This document shows positions 17,460 through 25,795 of a DNA stretch of 46,935 nt, piece after piece (within the stretch, counting starts at the first letter, position 1; the number at the start of each line of letters is the position of its first letter). The notes below the pieces were generated by a model. The model saw nothing but the letters and a program-made list of their open reading frames with translations. It had not been told where the DNA came from and made no database searches. The translations under genes and the position numbers were made by a program. Origin of the DNA: Bordetella parapertussis (GTDB taxonomy: Bacteria; Pseudomonadota; Gammaproteobacteria; Burkholderiales; JACQAP01); the NCBI GenBank assembly GCA_945900965.1, contig CAMDKM010000025.1:1-46935 (forward strand), read 5' to 3'.

Positions 17460-19433
17460 GTGCAGAGCCAGCAAGCCATTACAGATGTGGCGGCAATCCG
17501 CCGTGCCTACGGGCAGTTTCTCAACAAGGGGCGGGTGCCGCTCGGTTCGGTTCCCGATTATGTCGAGCGTTCCTGGCAACGCAGTGTCGCCTTCGGCGTC
17601 ACCGGCGACCGCATTCGCGAAATTGGCCGGGTGGATGAAACCACGCTACGCGCAACGCTTAACCTATACGGCAGCCTGATTCATGTTGCGGCGCCGGTCA
17701 TGCAAAACCTGCATCATCAATTGACCGGCTCGGGCAGCGTTGAGCTGTTGTGCAGCGGCGATGGATATATCCTGCATTCAATGGGCGACCCGGAGTTTCT
17801 GCCCAAGGCGCAACACATCGCGCTCAAGCCCGGCGTGTGCTGGGCCGAAAACCAGAAGGGCACCAACGCTATCGGCACCGCCATTGTCGAGCGCCAGCCG
17901 GTGGTGATTTATGCCGGACATCACTTTATTCGCCAGAATCATTTTTTGGCCTGTTCGGCCGCGCCGGTACTCGACCCCTTCGGCGACGTGGCGGGAGTAT
18001 TGGACATTACCTGCGACTATCGCTATCACCAGCGGCATACGCTGGCGCTGGTTCAGATGTCGGTGCGTGTCATAGAGCGGCAGATGTTTCAGCACCGTTT
18101 CGGCCGCGATATCGTATTCAACGTTCATCCTGAGCGCAGTTATCTGGGCAGTCCGTTCGACGTGCAGGTGTCTTTTTCCTGCGACGGGGAATTTTTATCG
18201 GCAAGCCCCGCCACGTGCGATCAGATTCATCTGCGGCCGGGCGAATTTCACGGCCGATTCGAGGAGTTGTTCGATGCGCCGTTCGAGCAGACGCTCGACA
18301 AACTTCGATCCGCATCGAATTCAACGCTCCAGATCCGCTTGCGTGGTAGCGGTGCGCCGGTTTACTTGCAGTTTGCGCATCACGCAGCCGCCAGGACGGT
18401 CATTCCCAGCACTGCCTTTGAAGCGGTCGCCATCGAGAAACCACGAGCGATGCCGCCGGCACGCAAGGCATTGACCCTCGATACATTGGTTGCCACTGAT
18501 GCAGCGATGCGGACGGTGATCGACAAGGCAAGGCGCACCCTGCGGCGCAACATACCGATAGTCATCGAAGGCGAAACCGGCAGCGGCAAAGAGTGGTTCG
18601 CCCTGGCCATTCACCACAGTGGTCCGCACGCGGTGGGCGAATTCGTCGCCTTGAATTGCGCCGCGATTCAGGAAGCTTCCCTGGTGGCCCAGTTGTTCGG
18701 CAACGAAGAGGGCGCCACGCCTGGCGCTAATGCCAAGGTGGGAATGATCCGGCGCGCCAAGGGCGGCACGCTGTTTCTCGACGAGGTCGCGGAATTGCCC
18801 CCGGGGTTGCAAGCGCGTCTGCTCGGCGTGTTGCAAGAAGGTGCGGCTGCGCCGCTCGACGGAACCGGCCTCGAAATGGACTTCGCCCTGGTATGTGCGA
18901 CTCATCACCGACTGGCGGATAGGGTCAAGGCCGGGCACTTCCGCGAAGATCTTTATTACCGTTTGAACGGCCTGACCCTGACGCTTCCGCCGCTGCGCCT
19001 GCGCCAGGACATACTTGAATTGGCCAAGGCAGTACTGGGCAGGGAATCCGGCAATACCCGCCGCATGGAAATATCGGTGGAGGTATTGAAAATCTTCGGA
19101 CAACATCCCTGGCCGGGCAACCTGCGCCAGATGCATTCGGTGATTCGCGCCGCCCTTGTCATGGTGGATGACGAGGAGCCGATCGAACGCCGGCACCTGC
19201 CGGAGGAATTTCTCGCGCAGATGGATCTGGTGACAGCTCCCTCGGCGGCTTATGCAAGCACCCTCGACAGCCTCGAACACATCGAATTGCACGCCATCCA
19301 GGAAACCATACGCCACAACCGCGGCAATATTTCCGCGGCGGCTCGCCAGCTCGGCGTAAGCCGGACCACCCTCTATCGCAAACTCAAGCAATCCGATTCG
19401 GCGCCGGCTTGCGTAGAGCGACGCGCGCATTGA
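17460..19433 (+). CDS. AcoR-like sigma-54 family activator with altered GAFTGA loop
   Basis: Fis-type enhancer-binding protein of 657 residues. The N-terminal sensor is GAF-like (GVCWAENQKGTNAIGTAIVE is the AcoR signature), the AAA+ domain has Walker A at 371-378 (GETGSGKE), Walker B GGTLFLDE and FREDLYYRLN, and the C-terminal Fis helix-turn-helix reads NISAAARQLGVSRTTLYRKL. The loop that normally reads GAFTGA is GATPGA (418-423), losing the Phe and Thr that contact sigma-54. It may therefore act without sigma-54, as some EBPs do. The GTG start is supported by AAGGAG seven bases upstream; the frame is open 99 codons earlier but overlaps the pabB remnant. The gene lies directly upstream of xoxF, which is its likely target. 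Confidence 0.88.
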   Translation: MQSQQAITDVAAIRRAYGQFLNKGRVPLGSVPDYVERSWQRSVAFGVTGDRIREIGRVDETTLRATLNLYGSLIHVAAPVMQNLHHQLTGSGSVELLCSGDGYILHSMGDPEFLPKAQHIALKPGVCWAENQKGTNAIGTAIVERQPVVIYAGHHFIRQNHFLACSAAPVLDPFGDVAGVLDITCDYRYHQRHTLALVQMSVRVIERQMFQHRFGRDIVFNVHPERSYLGSPFDVQVSFSCDGEFLSASPATCDQIHLRPGEFHGRFEELFDAPFEQTLDKLRSASNSTLQIRLRGSGAPVYLQFAHHAAARTVIPSTAFEAVAIEKPRAMPPARKALTLDTLVATDAAMRTVIDKARRTLRRNIPIVIEGETGSGKEWFALAIHHSGPHAVGEFVALNCAAIQEASLVAQLFGNEEGATPGANAKVGMIRRAKGGTLFLDEVAELPPGLQARLLGVLQEGAAAPLDGTGLEMDFALVCATHHRLADRVKAGHFREDLYYRLNGLTLTLPPLRLRQDILELAKAVLGRESGNTRRMEISVEVLKIFGQHPWPGNLRQMHSVIRAALVMVDDEEPIERRHLPEEFLAQMDLVTAPSAAYASTLDSLEHIELHAIQETIRHNRGNISAAARQLGVSRTTLYRKLKQSDSAPACVERRAH

Positions 19434-19585
19434 CGTCGCAACGACAATCCCGCGCCTGAGCCCGTTCGCAAGCGGTTTCGTGCGGGTGCGCGAGCGCAAC
19501 TGATTCAACCTGAAACAGTTGTTCACTAATGCAACAAGTCAGTCTGGCGAAAACTGTCAACGCAATTTCAGTTCGGCAAAATCTA

Positions 19586-19615
19586 TTGACCCTGACATAG
19601 TGCTGTGCTTGTATA
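19586..19615 (+). promoter_or_regulatory. Candidate sigma-70 promoter for xoxF
   Basis: TTGACC (19586-19591) with TGTATA (19610-19615) at an 18-base spacing, 144 bases ahead of the xoxF start. The -35 box is good and the -10 box is only fair. I find no convincing TGGCAC-N5-TTGC sigma-54 box in the 326-base gap. Confidence 0.35.
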
Positions 19616-19662
19616 GCAACACACGTTTCTAGTTCGATTTTCCGAAAGAAGGCGTGTGTTGC
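19616..19662 (+). promoter_or_regulatory. Inverted repeat in the xoxF leader
   Basis: GCAACACACG (19616-19625) and its perfect inverse CGTGTGTTGC (19653-19662) are separated by 27 bases. The structure begins right where transcription from the candidate promoter would start, 98 bases ahead of the xoxF ATG. It could be an operator or a leader hairpin. Confidence 0.5.
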
Positions 19663-19759
19663 AATGTCGCTTGTTGCGGCGAGAGGACAGGATGTGAAGC
19701 CGCGTCTCGACCGCGGAGCAATTGAAAGTTTCTTGTTTCACAAACAGGAGGAAAAAAAT

Positions 19760-21571
19760 ATGAACGTTCGATCGAAATTAAGTTATCTGGCAGTGCCGCT
19801 GGCGATGTTCGCCACGGCCGGGGCGGCGCAGGCCAACGCCGATGTCGAAAAGCTGATCGCCAATCCGGCCAACTGGGCGATGCAAGCCGGCGACATGTAC
19901 AACCAGCGTTACAGCAAACTCAAACAAATCAACACGGCCAATGTCGGCAAGATGCAGGTGGCCTGGACGTTTTCCACCGGCGTGTTGCGCGGCCACGAGG
20001 GCTCTCCCCTGGTGATCGGCGACATGATGTACATCCATAGCGCATTCCCCAACAAGGTATTCGCCATGGACCTGAACTCCCAGACCATCAAGTGGAAATA
20101 CGAGCCGAAGCAGGATCCGGCCGTGATACCGCAGATGTGCTGCGACACGGTGAATCGCGGTCTGGCCTATGCGGAAGGCAAAGTATTTTTGCAGCAGGCG
20201 GACAGCGTGCTGGTGGCGCTGGATGCCAAATCCGGCAAGGTTGCGTGGTCGGTGAAAAACGGCGATCCGTCCATGGGCGCGGTCAACACCAATGCGCCTC
20301 ATGTCTTCAAGGACAAGGTGATTACCGGTATCTCCGGCGGCGAGTGGGGCGTGCGTGGTTTTCTGGCGGCCTACAACATCAAGGATGGCTCCCTGGCGTG
20401 GAAGGGCTACAGCACCGGTCCGGACGACGAGATGCTGATCGACCCGAATACCACGACTACCTGGACAGACGGCAAGGTTCAGCCGGTGGGCACGGACTCC
20501 TCTCTCAGCACATGGCAAGGCGACCAGTGGCAAATCGGTGGCGGCACGACGTGGGGCTGGTATAGCTTCGACAAGGCACTTAACCTGGTGTATTACGGCA
20601 CAGGTAATCCCAGCACCTGGAACCCGGCGCAGCGTCCGGGCGACAACAAGTGGTCCATGAGCATCTGGGCGCGCGACGTTGACACCGGCAATGTCAAATG
20701 GGTCTACCAGATGACGCCGTACGACGAGTGGGACTTCGACGGCATCAACGAAATGATCCTGGCCGACATCCCGGTCAAAGGCAAGATGACCAAGGCGCTG
20801 GTGCATTTCGACCGCAACGGCTTCGGCTACACCCTGGACCGCACCAACGGCGCTTTGCTGGTGGCAAAGAAATTCGACCCGGCAGTGAACTGGGCTACTC
20901 ACGTCGATATGGTGAGCGGCCGTCCGCAAGTGGTGTCGAAGTTCAGCACCGCGCAGAACGGACCTGACGTCAACACCAAGGGCGTTTGCCCGGCGGCGTT
21001 GGGATCGAAGGATCAGCAGCCCGCGGCGTTCAACCCCAATAACAACCTGTTCTATGTCCCGACCAATCACGTCTGCATGGACTACGAGCCGTTTACCGTC
21101 GAGTACGTGGCGGGGCAGCCGTATGTCGGTGCGACGCTGGCGATGTTCCCGGCACCGGGTGGCAAACACATGGGCAATTTGATTGCATGGGATGCCAATC
21201 TGGGTAAAATCGTGCAATCCAAGAATGAGAAATTCTCGGTGTGGAGTGGTGTATTGACCACCGCTGGCGGTCTTGCCTGTTACGGCACGCTAGAAGGTTA
21301 TATGAAATGCGTGGACGCCAAGGACATCAACAAGGAGCTGTACAAGTTCAAGACGCCCTCCGGCATTATCGGCAACGTCTTTACCTATGAGCACAAGGGC
21401 CAGCAGTTTATCGGCGTGTACTCGGGCATTGGCGGCTGGGCCGGTATCGGCTTGGCGGCTGGACTCGAAAAAGACGCCGACGGCCTGGGTGCGGTGGGCG
21501 GGTACAAGGAGTTGTCCAACTACACCGATCTGGGTGGTTCGCTGACGGTGTTTTCTCTGCCGAAGCAGTAA
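19760..21571 (+). CDS. xoxF: XoxF-type lanthanide-dependent PQQ methanol dehydrogenase
   Basis: PQQ dehydrogenase of 603 residues with a signal peptide ([20 protein letters not shown], cleavage near AQA-NA), so periplasmic. The vicinal disulfide pair is C127-C128 ([10 protein letters not shown]). The active-site segment [11 protein letters not shown] has the catalytic Asp (D325) and a second Asp two residues on (D327). That second Asp is the lanthanide ligand that distinguishes XoxF from calcium MxaF, which has Ala there. Tryptophan-docking repeats and [12 protein letters not shown] near the end are as in XoxF. AGGAGG precedes the ATG at ideal spacing; the frame is open upstream without signal character. 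It oxidises methanol (and often formaldehyde) and passes electrons to the cytochrome encoded next. A strong terminator follows the gene. Confidence 0.95.
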   Translation: MNVRSKLSYLAVPLAMFATAGAAQANADVEKLIANPANWAMQAGDMYNQRYSKLKQINTANVGKMQVAWTFSTGVLRGHEGSPLVIGDMMYIHSAFPNKVFAMDLNSQTIKWKYEPKQDPAVIPQMCCDTVNRGLAYAEGKVFLQQADSVLVALDAKSGKVAWSVKNGDPSMGAVNTNAPHVFKDKVITGISGGEWGVRGFLAAYNIKDGSLAWKGYSTGPDDEMLIDPNTTTTWTDGKVQPVGTDSSLSTWQGDQWQIGGGTTWGWYSFDKALNLVYYGTGNPSTWNPAQRPGDNKWSMSIWARDVDTGNVKWVYQMTPYDEWDFDGINEMILADIPVKGKMTKALVHFDRNGFGYTLDRTNGALLVAKKFDPAVNWATHVDMVSGRPQVVSKFSTAQNGPDVNTKGVCPAALGSKDQQPAAFNPNNNLFYVPTNHVCMDYEPFTVEYVAGQPYVGATLAMFPAPGGKHMGNLIAWDANLGKIVQSKNEKFSVWSGVLTTAGGLACYGTLEGYMKCVDAKDINKELYKFKTPSGIIGNVFTYEHKGQQFIGVYSGIGGWAGIGLAAGLEKDADGLGAVGGYKELSNYTDLGGSLTVFSLPKQ

Positions 21572-21600
21572 ACCAGAGCGCTGTAAGCAGCGTTGTGTGA

Positions 21601-21636
21601 AGGCGTCCCGGTCCGATGACCGGGGCGCCTTTTTAT
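21601..21636 (+). terminator. Rho-independent terminator after xoxF
   Basis: AGGCGTCCCGGTC, loop CGAT, GACCGGGGCGCCT, then TTTTATT. The stem is 13 pairs with one mismatch. It lies in the gap between xoxF and the cytochrome gene, so downstream genes probably depend on readthrough or their own promoter. Confidence 0.88.
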
Positions 21637-21664
21637 TAAACTTGGCTAATTTCCGGAGTCGACC

Positions 21665-22051
21665 ATGAGTTTCTTTCGCACGATCGGTATCGCGTTGCTG
21701 ATCGGTATGAGTACAACGAGTTTCGCCGAAGAGGCGCTCTACACGGTCAAGGAAGGTTACAAGGTGGACGGCGCAACCATGAGAGGGTTCAAGGCGTGGC
21801 GGGCCGCGGCTTGCGATCGTTGTCATGGCGCCAACCAGCAAGGTTTGGTGGGTCCGTCGCTGATCGAGAGACTGCAAATACTGACCAAGGATGAATTTGT
21901 CAAAACCGTGACCGAGGGCCGGCTCGAAAAGGGCATGCCAGGTTTCAAGACCAGCAACATCGTGGTCAGCAATATCGATCATCTTTACGCTTATCTGAAA
22001 GGACGTTCCGACGGTGCCATCACTCGTGCCAAAGTCGAAGAGATCAAATAG
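21665..22051 (+). CDS. xoxG: XoxG-like c-type cytochrome
   Basis: Small monohaem cytochrome c of 128 residues, exported (signal peptide through TTSFA-EE). The haem motif is C50-D-R-C53-H54, and the methionine ligand is probably in KGMPGF. Its place directly after xoxF identifies it as the electron acceptor of the dehydrogenase (cytochrome cL equivalent). It is shorter than many XoxG proteins. The ATG follows CCGGAGTCGACC, a reasonable ribosome binding site. Its 3' end overlaps the next gene by 38 bases. Confidence 0.88.
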   Translation: MSFFRTIGIALLIGMSTTSFAEEALYTVKEGYKVDGATMRGFKAWRAAACDRCHGANQQGLVGPSLIERLQILTKDEFVKTVTEGRLEKGMPGFKTSNIVVSNIDHLYAYLKGRSDGAITRAKVEEIK

Positions 22052-22895
22052 GGCGGCTGTTTGCGCTGTGTTGGCCGCGCTGTCGATGGCCTTTGGATCG
22101 CTCGCGGCCGGGGAGCCATTCGAGATGCCGAGGGCATTCAAGGCCTGCGGTGACCCGAACAACCTGCCTTTTTCCAACGACAAGGGCGAGGGTTTCGAAA
22201 ACCGGATTTCCGCCCTGATTGCCGAGAAGCTCGGCTTGAAGCTGGAGTATTTTTATTACCCGCAGCGGATCAATATCATGCGCAACACGATTCGCTACAA
22301 GTTGCCCAATGAATCGGAGTATCGCTGTGATGTGCTGCCTGGCATGCCCTCCGATTTCGCGGCGGCGGCAACCACGAGAGAATATTTCCGCTCGACTTAT
22401 GTGCTGGTATACGCGAAGGGCCGCAAGATCGAGGCGGGGAGCGCGGAACAATTTCTGGCGCTGGACCCGGCGGTGTTGTCGAGCCTGAAGATTGGCGTCT
22501 ACGAAAAAACGCCCGCCGTGGAATGGTTGCTCAAACACGATCTGATCAAACAAGCGGTGCCGCGGCGGCTTTTGAATGCCGACCCGAGCGACTATCCGGG
22601 AAAGATGATTGAGGACTTGTTGATTCCAGGCAAAGTCGACGCGGTGGTCGTGTGGGGACCAATAGGCGGATTTTTCGCCAAGCGTGTGACCGGTGCGGAA
22701 TTGGTAGTGCTGCCGCTCAAGTCGGAGCCCCGTGTTCGATTCGATTTCGGCGTCTCCATGGCGGTGCGCCATGGAGAGACCGCATGGCGCGACCGGATCG
22801 AGCAGGTGCTGGACGAAAACCGGGAGGACGTTGGGCGCATACTGCGCGAATACGGCATCCCGAGGCTGGATGACAAGGGCAATCTCATTCCCTGA
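22014..22895 (+). CDS. xoxJ: XoxJ-like periplasmic binding protein
   Basis: Periplasmic protein of up to 293 residues, of the quinoprotein dehydrogenase-associated substrate-binding-like family. After the signal peptide (hydrophobic AVCAVLAALSMAFGSLAA) it has FKACGDPNNLPFSNDKGEGF, the family's opening signature, and later AVVVWGPIGGFFAK. XoxJ is thought to help activate or load XoxF. The start is uncertain: GTG at 22014 has AAGGA ten bases upstream, and a GTG at 22026 is also possible. Either start lies inside the xoxG coding region, so the genes overlap and are probably coupled. No metal site specific for lanthanide is claimed. Confidence 0.88.
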   Translation: MPSLVPKSKRSNRAAVCAVLAALSMAFGSLAAGEPFEMPRAFKACGDPNNLPFSNDKGEGFENRISALIAEKLGLKLEYFYYPQRINIMRNTIRYKLPNESEYRCDVLPGMPSDFAAAATTREYFRSTYVLVYAKGRKIEAGSAEQFLALDPAVLSSLKIGVYEKTPAVEWLLKHDLIKQAVPRRLLNADPSDYPGKMIEDLLIPGKVDAVVVWGPIGGFFAKRVTGAELVVLPLKSEPRVRFDFGVSMAVRHGETAWRDRIEQVLDENREDVGRILREYGIPRLDDKGNLIP

Positions 22896-22898
22896 ACG

Positions 22899-23243
22899 AT
22901 GAAGCATTTTGGAGCGATCCTGGTTTTTCCTGCATGGCTGATGACGTCCCTGTGTCATGCCAACGATTTCCCGACCGCGGGCCGGGTGGACTTTGTACTC
23001 GAATGTATGAGCGAACGCAGCGGCAGCCGGTTCGAGATGCTGAACAAATGCTCTTGTGCCCTGGACCGGCTTGCCGAGCAATATTCCTACGACGATTTCG
23101 TCGAAGCGCAGACCATGGCCAAGTCGGTCACCATCGCGGGTGAAAGGGGATCGACCCTGCGGGACAACGAAGAAGTCCAGCAGGCGGCGCGCAAATATCG
23201 CGCCGCCGTTGCCGCAGCCGCCCAGGCGTGTTATCTGCGATGA
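22899..23243 (+). CDS. Small exported protein in the xox cluster, function unknown
   Basis: Exported protein of 114 residues with signal peptide MKHFGAILVFPAWLMTSLCHA. The mature part is mostly helical with four cysteines (LECMSE, KCSCAL, ACYLR) and alanine-rich C-terminus. I do not recognise a named family. It begins three bases after xoxJ and its TGA overlaps the ATG of the SoxYZ-like gene (ATGA), so it belongs to this operon and probably to the periplasmic methanol oxidation machinery. Confidence 0.78.
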   Translation: MKHFGAILVFPAWLMTSLCHANDFPTAGRVDFVLECMSERSGSRFEMLNKCSCALDRLAEQYSYDDFVEAQTMAKSVTIAGERGSTLRDNEEVQQAARKYRAAVAAAAQACYLR

Positions 23244-24040
23244 ACGGGAAATTTCTCCTGCTTGCCCTGTGCCTTTGGGTCGTCCCGGTGCGGGCAGCGG
23301 ACGATGCCACCAATCCCGATACCGAAATCTGGCGCAAGGTCCGCGCGGATCTGTTTGACAATAGAGTCATTGAGGATGACGGGGCGGCCAGGTATATCCA
23401 CATGCAGATTCCGGCACGCGCGGCGGACGCGGCGGTGGTGCCGCTCGCGATTCGCGCCAGTGGCTTGCCTGGAGAGCCGACGACCAAAAAACTCTATGTG
23501 ATCATCGACAGGAATCCCTCACCGATTGCCGCGATTTTCGAGTTCGGGGAGGGCAGTGGTGGCGCCTACGTGGAAACCCGGGTTCGAATCGAGGAATACA
23601 CCTGGATTCGGATCATCGCGGAGCGCGCGGACGGTGGATTGATAGGTACCCAGCGATTCGTCAAGGCGGCGGGCGGTTGCTCGGCTCCCGCCGGCAAAAC
23701 CCTTGCCGAACGTCTCGCAGGCATGGGTCAAACCAGGTGGCGTATCGATCCCGCCGCCGAGGCCTGGCCGGCGACGGTCCAGCTTATGATCCGCCATCCC
23801 AATAATTCCGGCCTGGCGATGGACCAACTGACCCGGCTCTACGATCCTCCCCACTACGTTCGAAGCGTGCGTGTCACACGGCAGGAAGCTTTGGTATTTT
23901 CCGCCGATGTCGATTTTTCCATCAGCGAAAATCCCTCGTTCCGATTCAGCGTCAAACCCGGTTTTGACAATGACCTGCGCGTCGTGGTGACCGATTCGAA
24001 CGACCAGACTTTCGAAAGCCGCTCAAGCGTGTCGCGTTAG
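23240..24040 (+). CDS. Quinoprotein dehydrogenase-associated SoxYZ-like carrier
   Basis: Exported protein of 266 residues. Signal peptide MNGKFLLLALCLWVVPVRAA. The first domain resembles SoxY and ends in the carrier motif GGCSAPAGK (C147), and the second resembles SoxZ. In Sox systems this cysteine carries sulfur intermediates. The fused form found beside PQQ dehydrogenases has no proven role. The start is the ATG that overlaps the previous stop; an ATG four codons earlier is less well placed. It ends the xox operon and overlaps by four bases the end of a convergent gene. Confidence 0.88.
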   Translation: MNGKFLLLALCLWVVPVRAADDATNPDTEIWRKVRADLFDNRVIEDDGAARYIHMQIPARAADAAVVPLAIRASGLPGEPTTKKLYVIIDRNPSPIAAIFEFGEGSGGAYVETRVRIEEYTWIRIIAERADGGLIGTQRFVKAAGGCSAPAGKTLAERLAGMGQTRWRIDPAAEAWPATVQLMIRHPNNSGLAMDQLTRLYDPPHYVRSVRVTRQEALVFSADVDFSISENPSFRFSVKPGFDNDLRVVVTDSNDQTFESRSSVSR

Positions 24041-24531
24041 CGGGCTGCACTTTCGCATACACGCCTGGCAAGAGCTTTGATGCCGCGTGACCAGGACTGG
24101 TCGGTATTGCCGCGTACGTCGACGGACTTGGCAATAAGTATCGAATCGCTGCGCACATCGCGAATTTCCAGATTGAAATTCAAAATCAGATTGCTCACCT
24201 TCTGGACCCAGGCAAAGGCGATCTGGTCCGCATTGGCCGCCGTGCCGATGTCCGTCGCACAAGCGTTGCAGCGATACAAATAGGCGTTTTGGGAGGCGGC
24301 CAGCGCGATGGCCGGCCGCGCCGGTTCGGTTTCCGCCACGCTGTAGAGAGGACACGTGCTTATCGCCTCGCGCAGTTGCGGACCGGCGCGTTCCAGGCGC
24401 ACCAAATCGGTGGTTGCGGACGCGGGATCATGCATCTCATCCACAATCTCGAAATCGAGCAGCAATAGCGATGGCTGCGCATGTGCTGCGCCCAGGGTCA
24501 TGAACAAGACCGCAAAAATCCATGGTTTCAT
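24037..24531 (-). CDS. Exported DUF3280/DUF2380-type protein
   Basis: Exported protein of 164 residues, signal peptide MKPWIFAVLFMTLGAAHA. The segments LLLLDFEIVDEMHDP, YRCNACATDIG and FAWVQKVSNLILNFN with VDVRGNTDQSWSRG match my memory of the DUF3280 family, which is often found beside quinoprotein dehydrogenases. A CxxC pair (CNAC) could form a disulfide or bind metal. The gene is convergent with the SoxYZ-like gene, the stops overlapping by four bases, so it is expressed separately but probably serves the same periplasmic system. Family naming is from recall; the export signal is clear. Confidence 0.78.
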   Translation of the reverse strand: MKPWIFAVLFMTLGAAHAQPSLLLLDFEIVDEMHDPASATTDLVRLERAGPQLREAISTCPLYSVAETEPARPAIALAASQNAYLYRCNACATDIGTAANADQIAFAWVQKVSNLILNFNLEIRDVRSDSILIAKSVDVRGNTDQSWSRGIKALARRVCESAAR

Positions 24532-24560
24532 TTTAGGGAACCTCTAAAAATTCAGCCCAC

Positions 24561-24647
24561 TGTCATTCCCGCGAAAGCGGGAATCTAGAAAGTACGGAAT
24601 TCCCGTCCGATTTCAATATCTGGATTCCCGCTTTCGCGGGAATGACA
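24561..24647. repeat. Inverted pair of dRS3-like repeats
   Basis: Two units of the form ATTCCC-N8-GGGAAT (24565-24584 and 24624-24643) sit in opposite orientation. Outer arms 24561-24585 and 24623-24647 are perfect 25-base inverse copies. Each unit is itself a palindrome around CGAAAG/CTTTCG. The form equals the Neisseria dRS3 consensus. It lies upstream of the DUF3280-type gene, next to its start. Confidence 0.85.
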
Positions 24648-24738
24648 GATTAGGTGAGTATTGGAAATAACGGACATTCTTTAATTGCCTCTGTGCCTTC
24701 TGCCTCCTCGGTGGCAAATGGTTTTTTTGGATTCATGG

Positions 24739-25668
24739 TTAAGTCCATGTGCCAAGATCGATCGGCTTGGTCAGATCCTGGCCGGGCAGCAACGTATCGA
24801 GCAAGGTCTGGAGCTGGCGGGCGGTTTCGGCGGGCAAGGCTCCGCCGGGATGGCGCACGCGATTACTGCGAATGGCACCGCGCAAGCGCAGAATTTCCTT
24901 GCGGATGGCCACTCCGGGTTGTTGTTCGAAGACAATCAAGGGCAGAAATCGCGTATATAAAGCCCGTGCTTTGCCCCAGTCGCCCTGGCGCGAGGCGGCC
25001 ACCATGGCCATCAATACTTCCGGGAACGCAAACCCGGTGTTAAAGCCGCTTGATCCGGCCTCCAGATCGAACAAGCCGTACAACGCGCCCAGCCCGGTGA
25101 GGATAGGCACCTTGCGCTCCTTCATTCCGGTGGCCAGAGCGCGAATTTTCGGGGCGGTGGGCACGGCTTCCTGCTTGATGGCGCTGACTCGCGGCACGTC
25201 TCGCAGGATGCGCAGTATGAGCGCCACGCTCATATGTACCTGGGTCGATGCTGGATGATCTTGCAACACGATGGGAATGCCGATGCCTTCGCCGATCACC
25301 CGAAAATATTCCGCCACCCGTTCTTCGTTTGGCACTGCTTCGGCTTGCGGCGCAACCATCACAGCGCGGGCGCCCAGGGCTTCGGCCGATTTCGAGAGTT
25401 CGAGCGCGGCGCGTGTGCCGCTATGACTGGTGCCGACAATAACGGGTTTTGCCCCGGCCGCGGCCACTGCGGCACGGATGACCTGCGCGCGTTCGGCGTC
25501 GGTTAATCGATTGGCTTCTCCGAGCACGCCCAGGACGGTAATGCCCTCCACGCCAAGGGTGAGGATAAAGCGAACCATTCGGTCCAGGGATTCCAGATCC
25601 AATGACTCATCTTCAAGAAAGGGCGTTGTCAGAATCGGGTAGATGCCTTCGAATAGAGGTGGGGACAT
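24739..25668 (-). CDS. Dihydrodipicolinate synthase family aldolase/lyase
   Basis: DapA-superfamily TIM barrel of 309 residues. It starts SPPLFEGIYPILTTPFLEDE and has GVLGEANRLTDAER and the Schiff-base lysine K165 in SAIKQEAV. The tyrosine segment of true DapA (YNxPxRT) is replaced by QDHPASTQV, so this is one of the uncharacterised subgroups acting on other 2-oxo acids. The start is set at the ATG with AGGGA nine bases ahead; the longer frame (43 more codons) overlaps the divergent aldolase gene. The divergent neighbour is an HpaI-type aldolase, 127 bases away. Confidence 0.85.
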   Translation of the reverse strand: MSPPLFEGIYPILTTPFLEDESLDLESLDRMVRFILTLGVEGITVLGVLGEANRLTDAERAQVIRAAVAAAGAKPVIVGTSHSGTRAALELSKSAEALGARAVMVAPQAEAVPNEERVAEYFRVIGEGIGIPIVLQDHPASTQVHMSVALILRILRDVPRVSAIKQEAVPTAPKIRALATGMKERKVPILTGLGALYGLFDLEAGSSGFNTGFAFPEVLMAMVAASRQGDWGKARALYTRFLPLIVFEQQPGVAIRKEILRLRGAIRSNRVRHPGGALPAETARQLQTLLDTLLPGQDLTKPIDLGTWT

Positions 25669-25795
25669 GCGATGAGTTCCCTGTAAGTGACGGCCTGGAA
25701 TACGGCGGACATTCTGTGGGCCGGACGATCCGCTGTCAAAGTGCGGGTACAATCGCGCCTCCGAGCCAGTGGCCCGACACGTATAAGAAGCCATC

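Noticed and set aside
19434..19760. The xoxF leader as a known riboswitch
   Set aside because: I can see only a simple hairpin; no class-specific core could be recognised by eye. Kept as an inverted repeat only.
19778..21217. A 479-codon minus-strand frame opposite xoxF
   Set aside because: Antisense shadow of a gene with complete active-site motifs.
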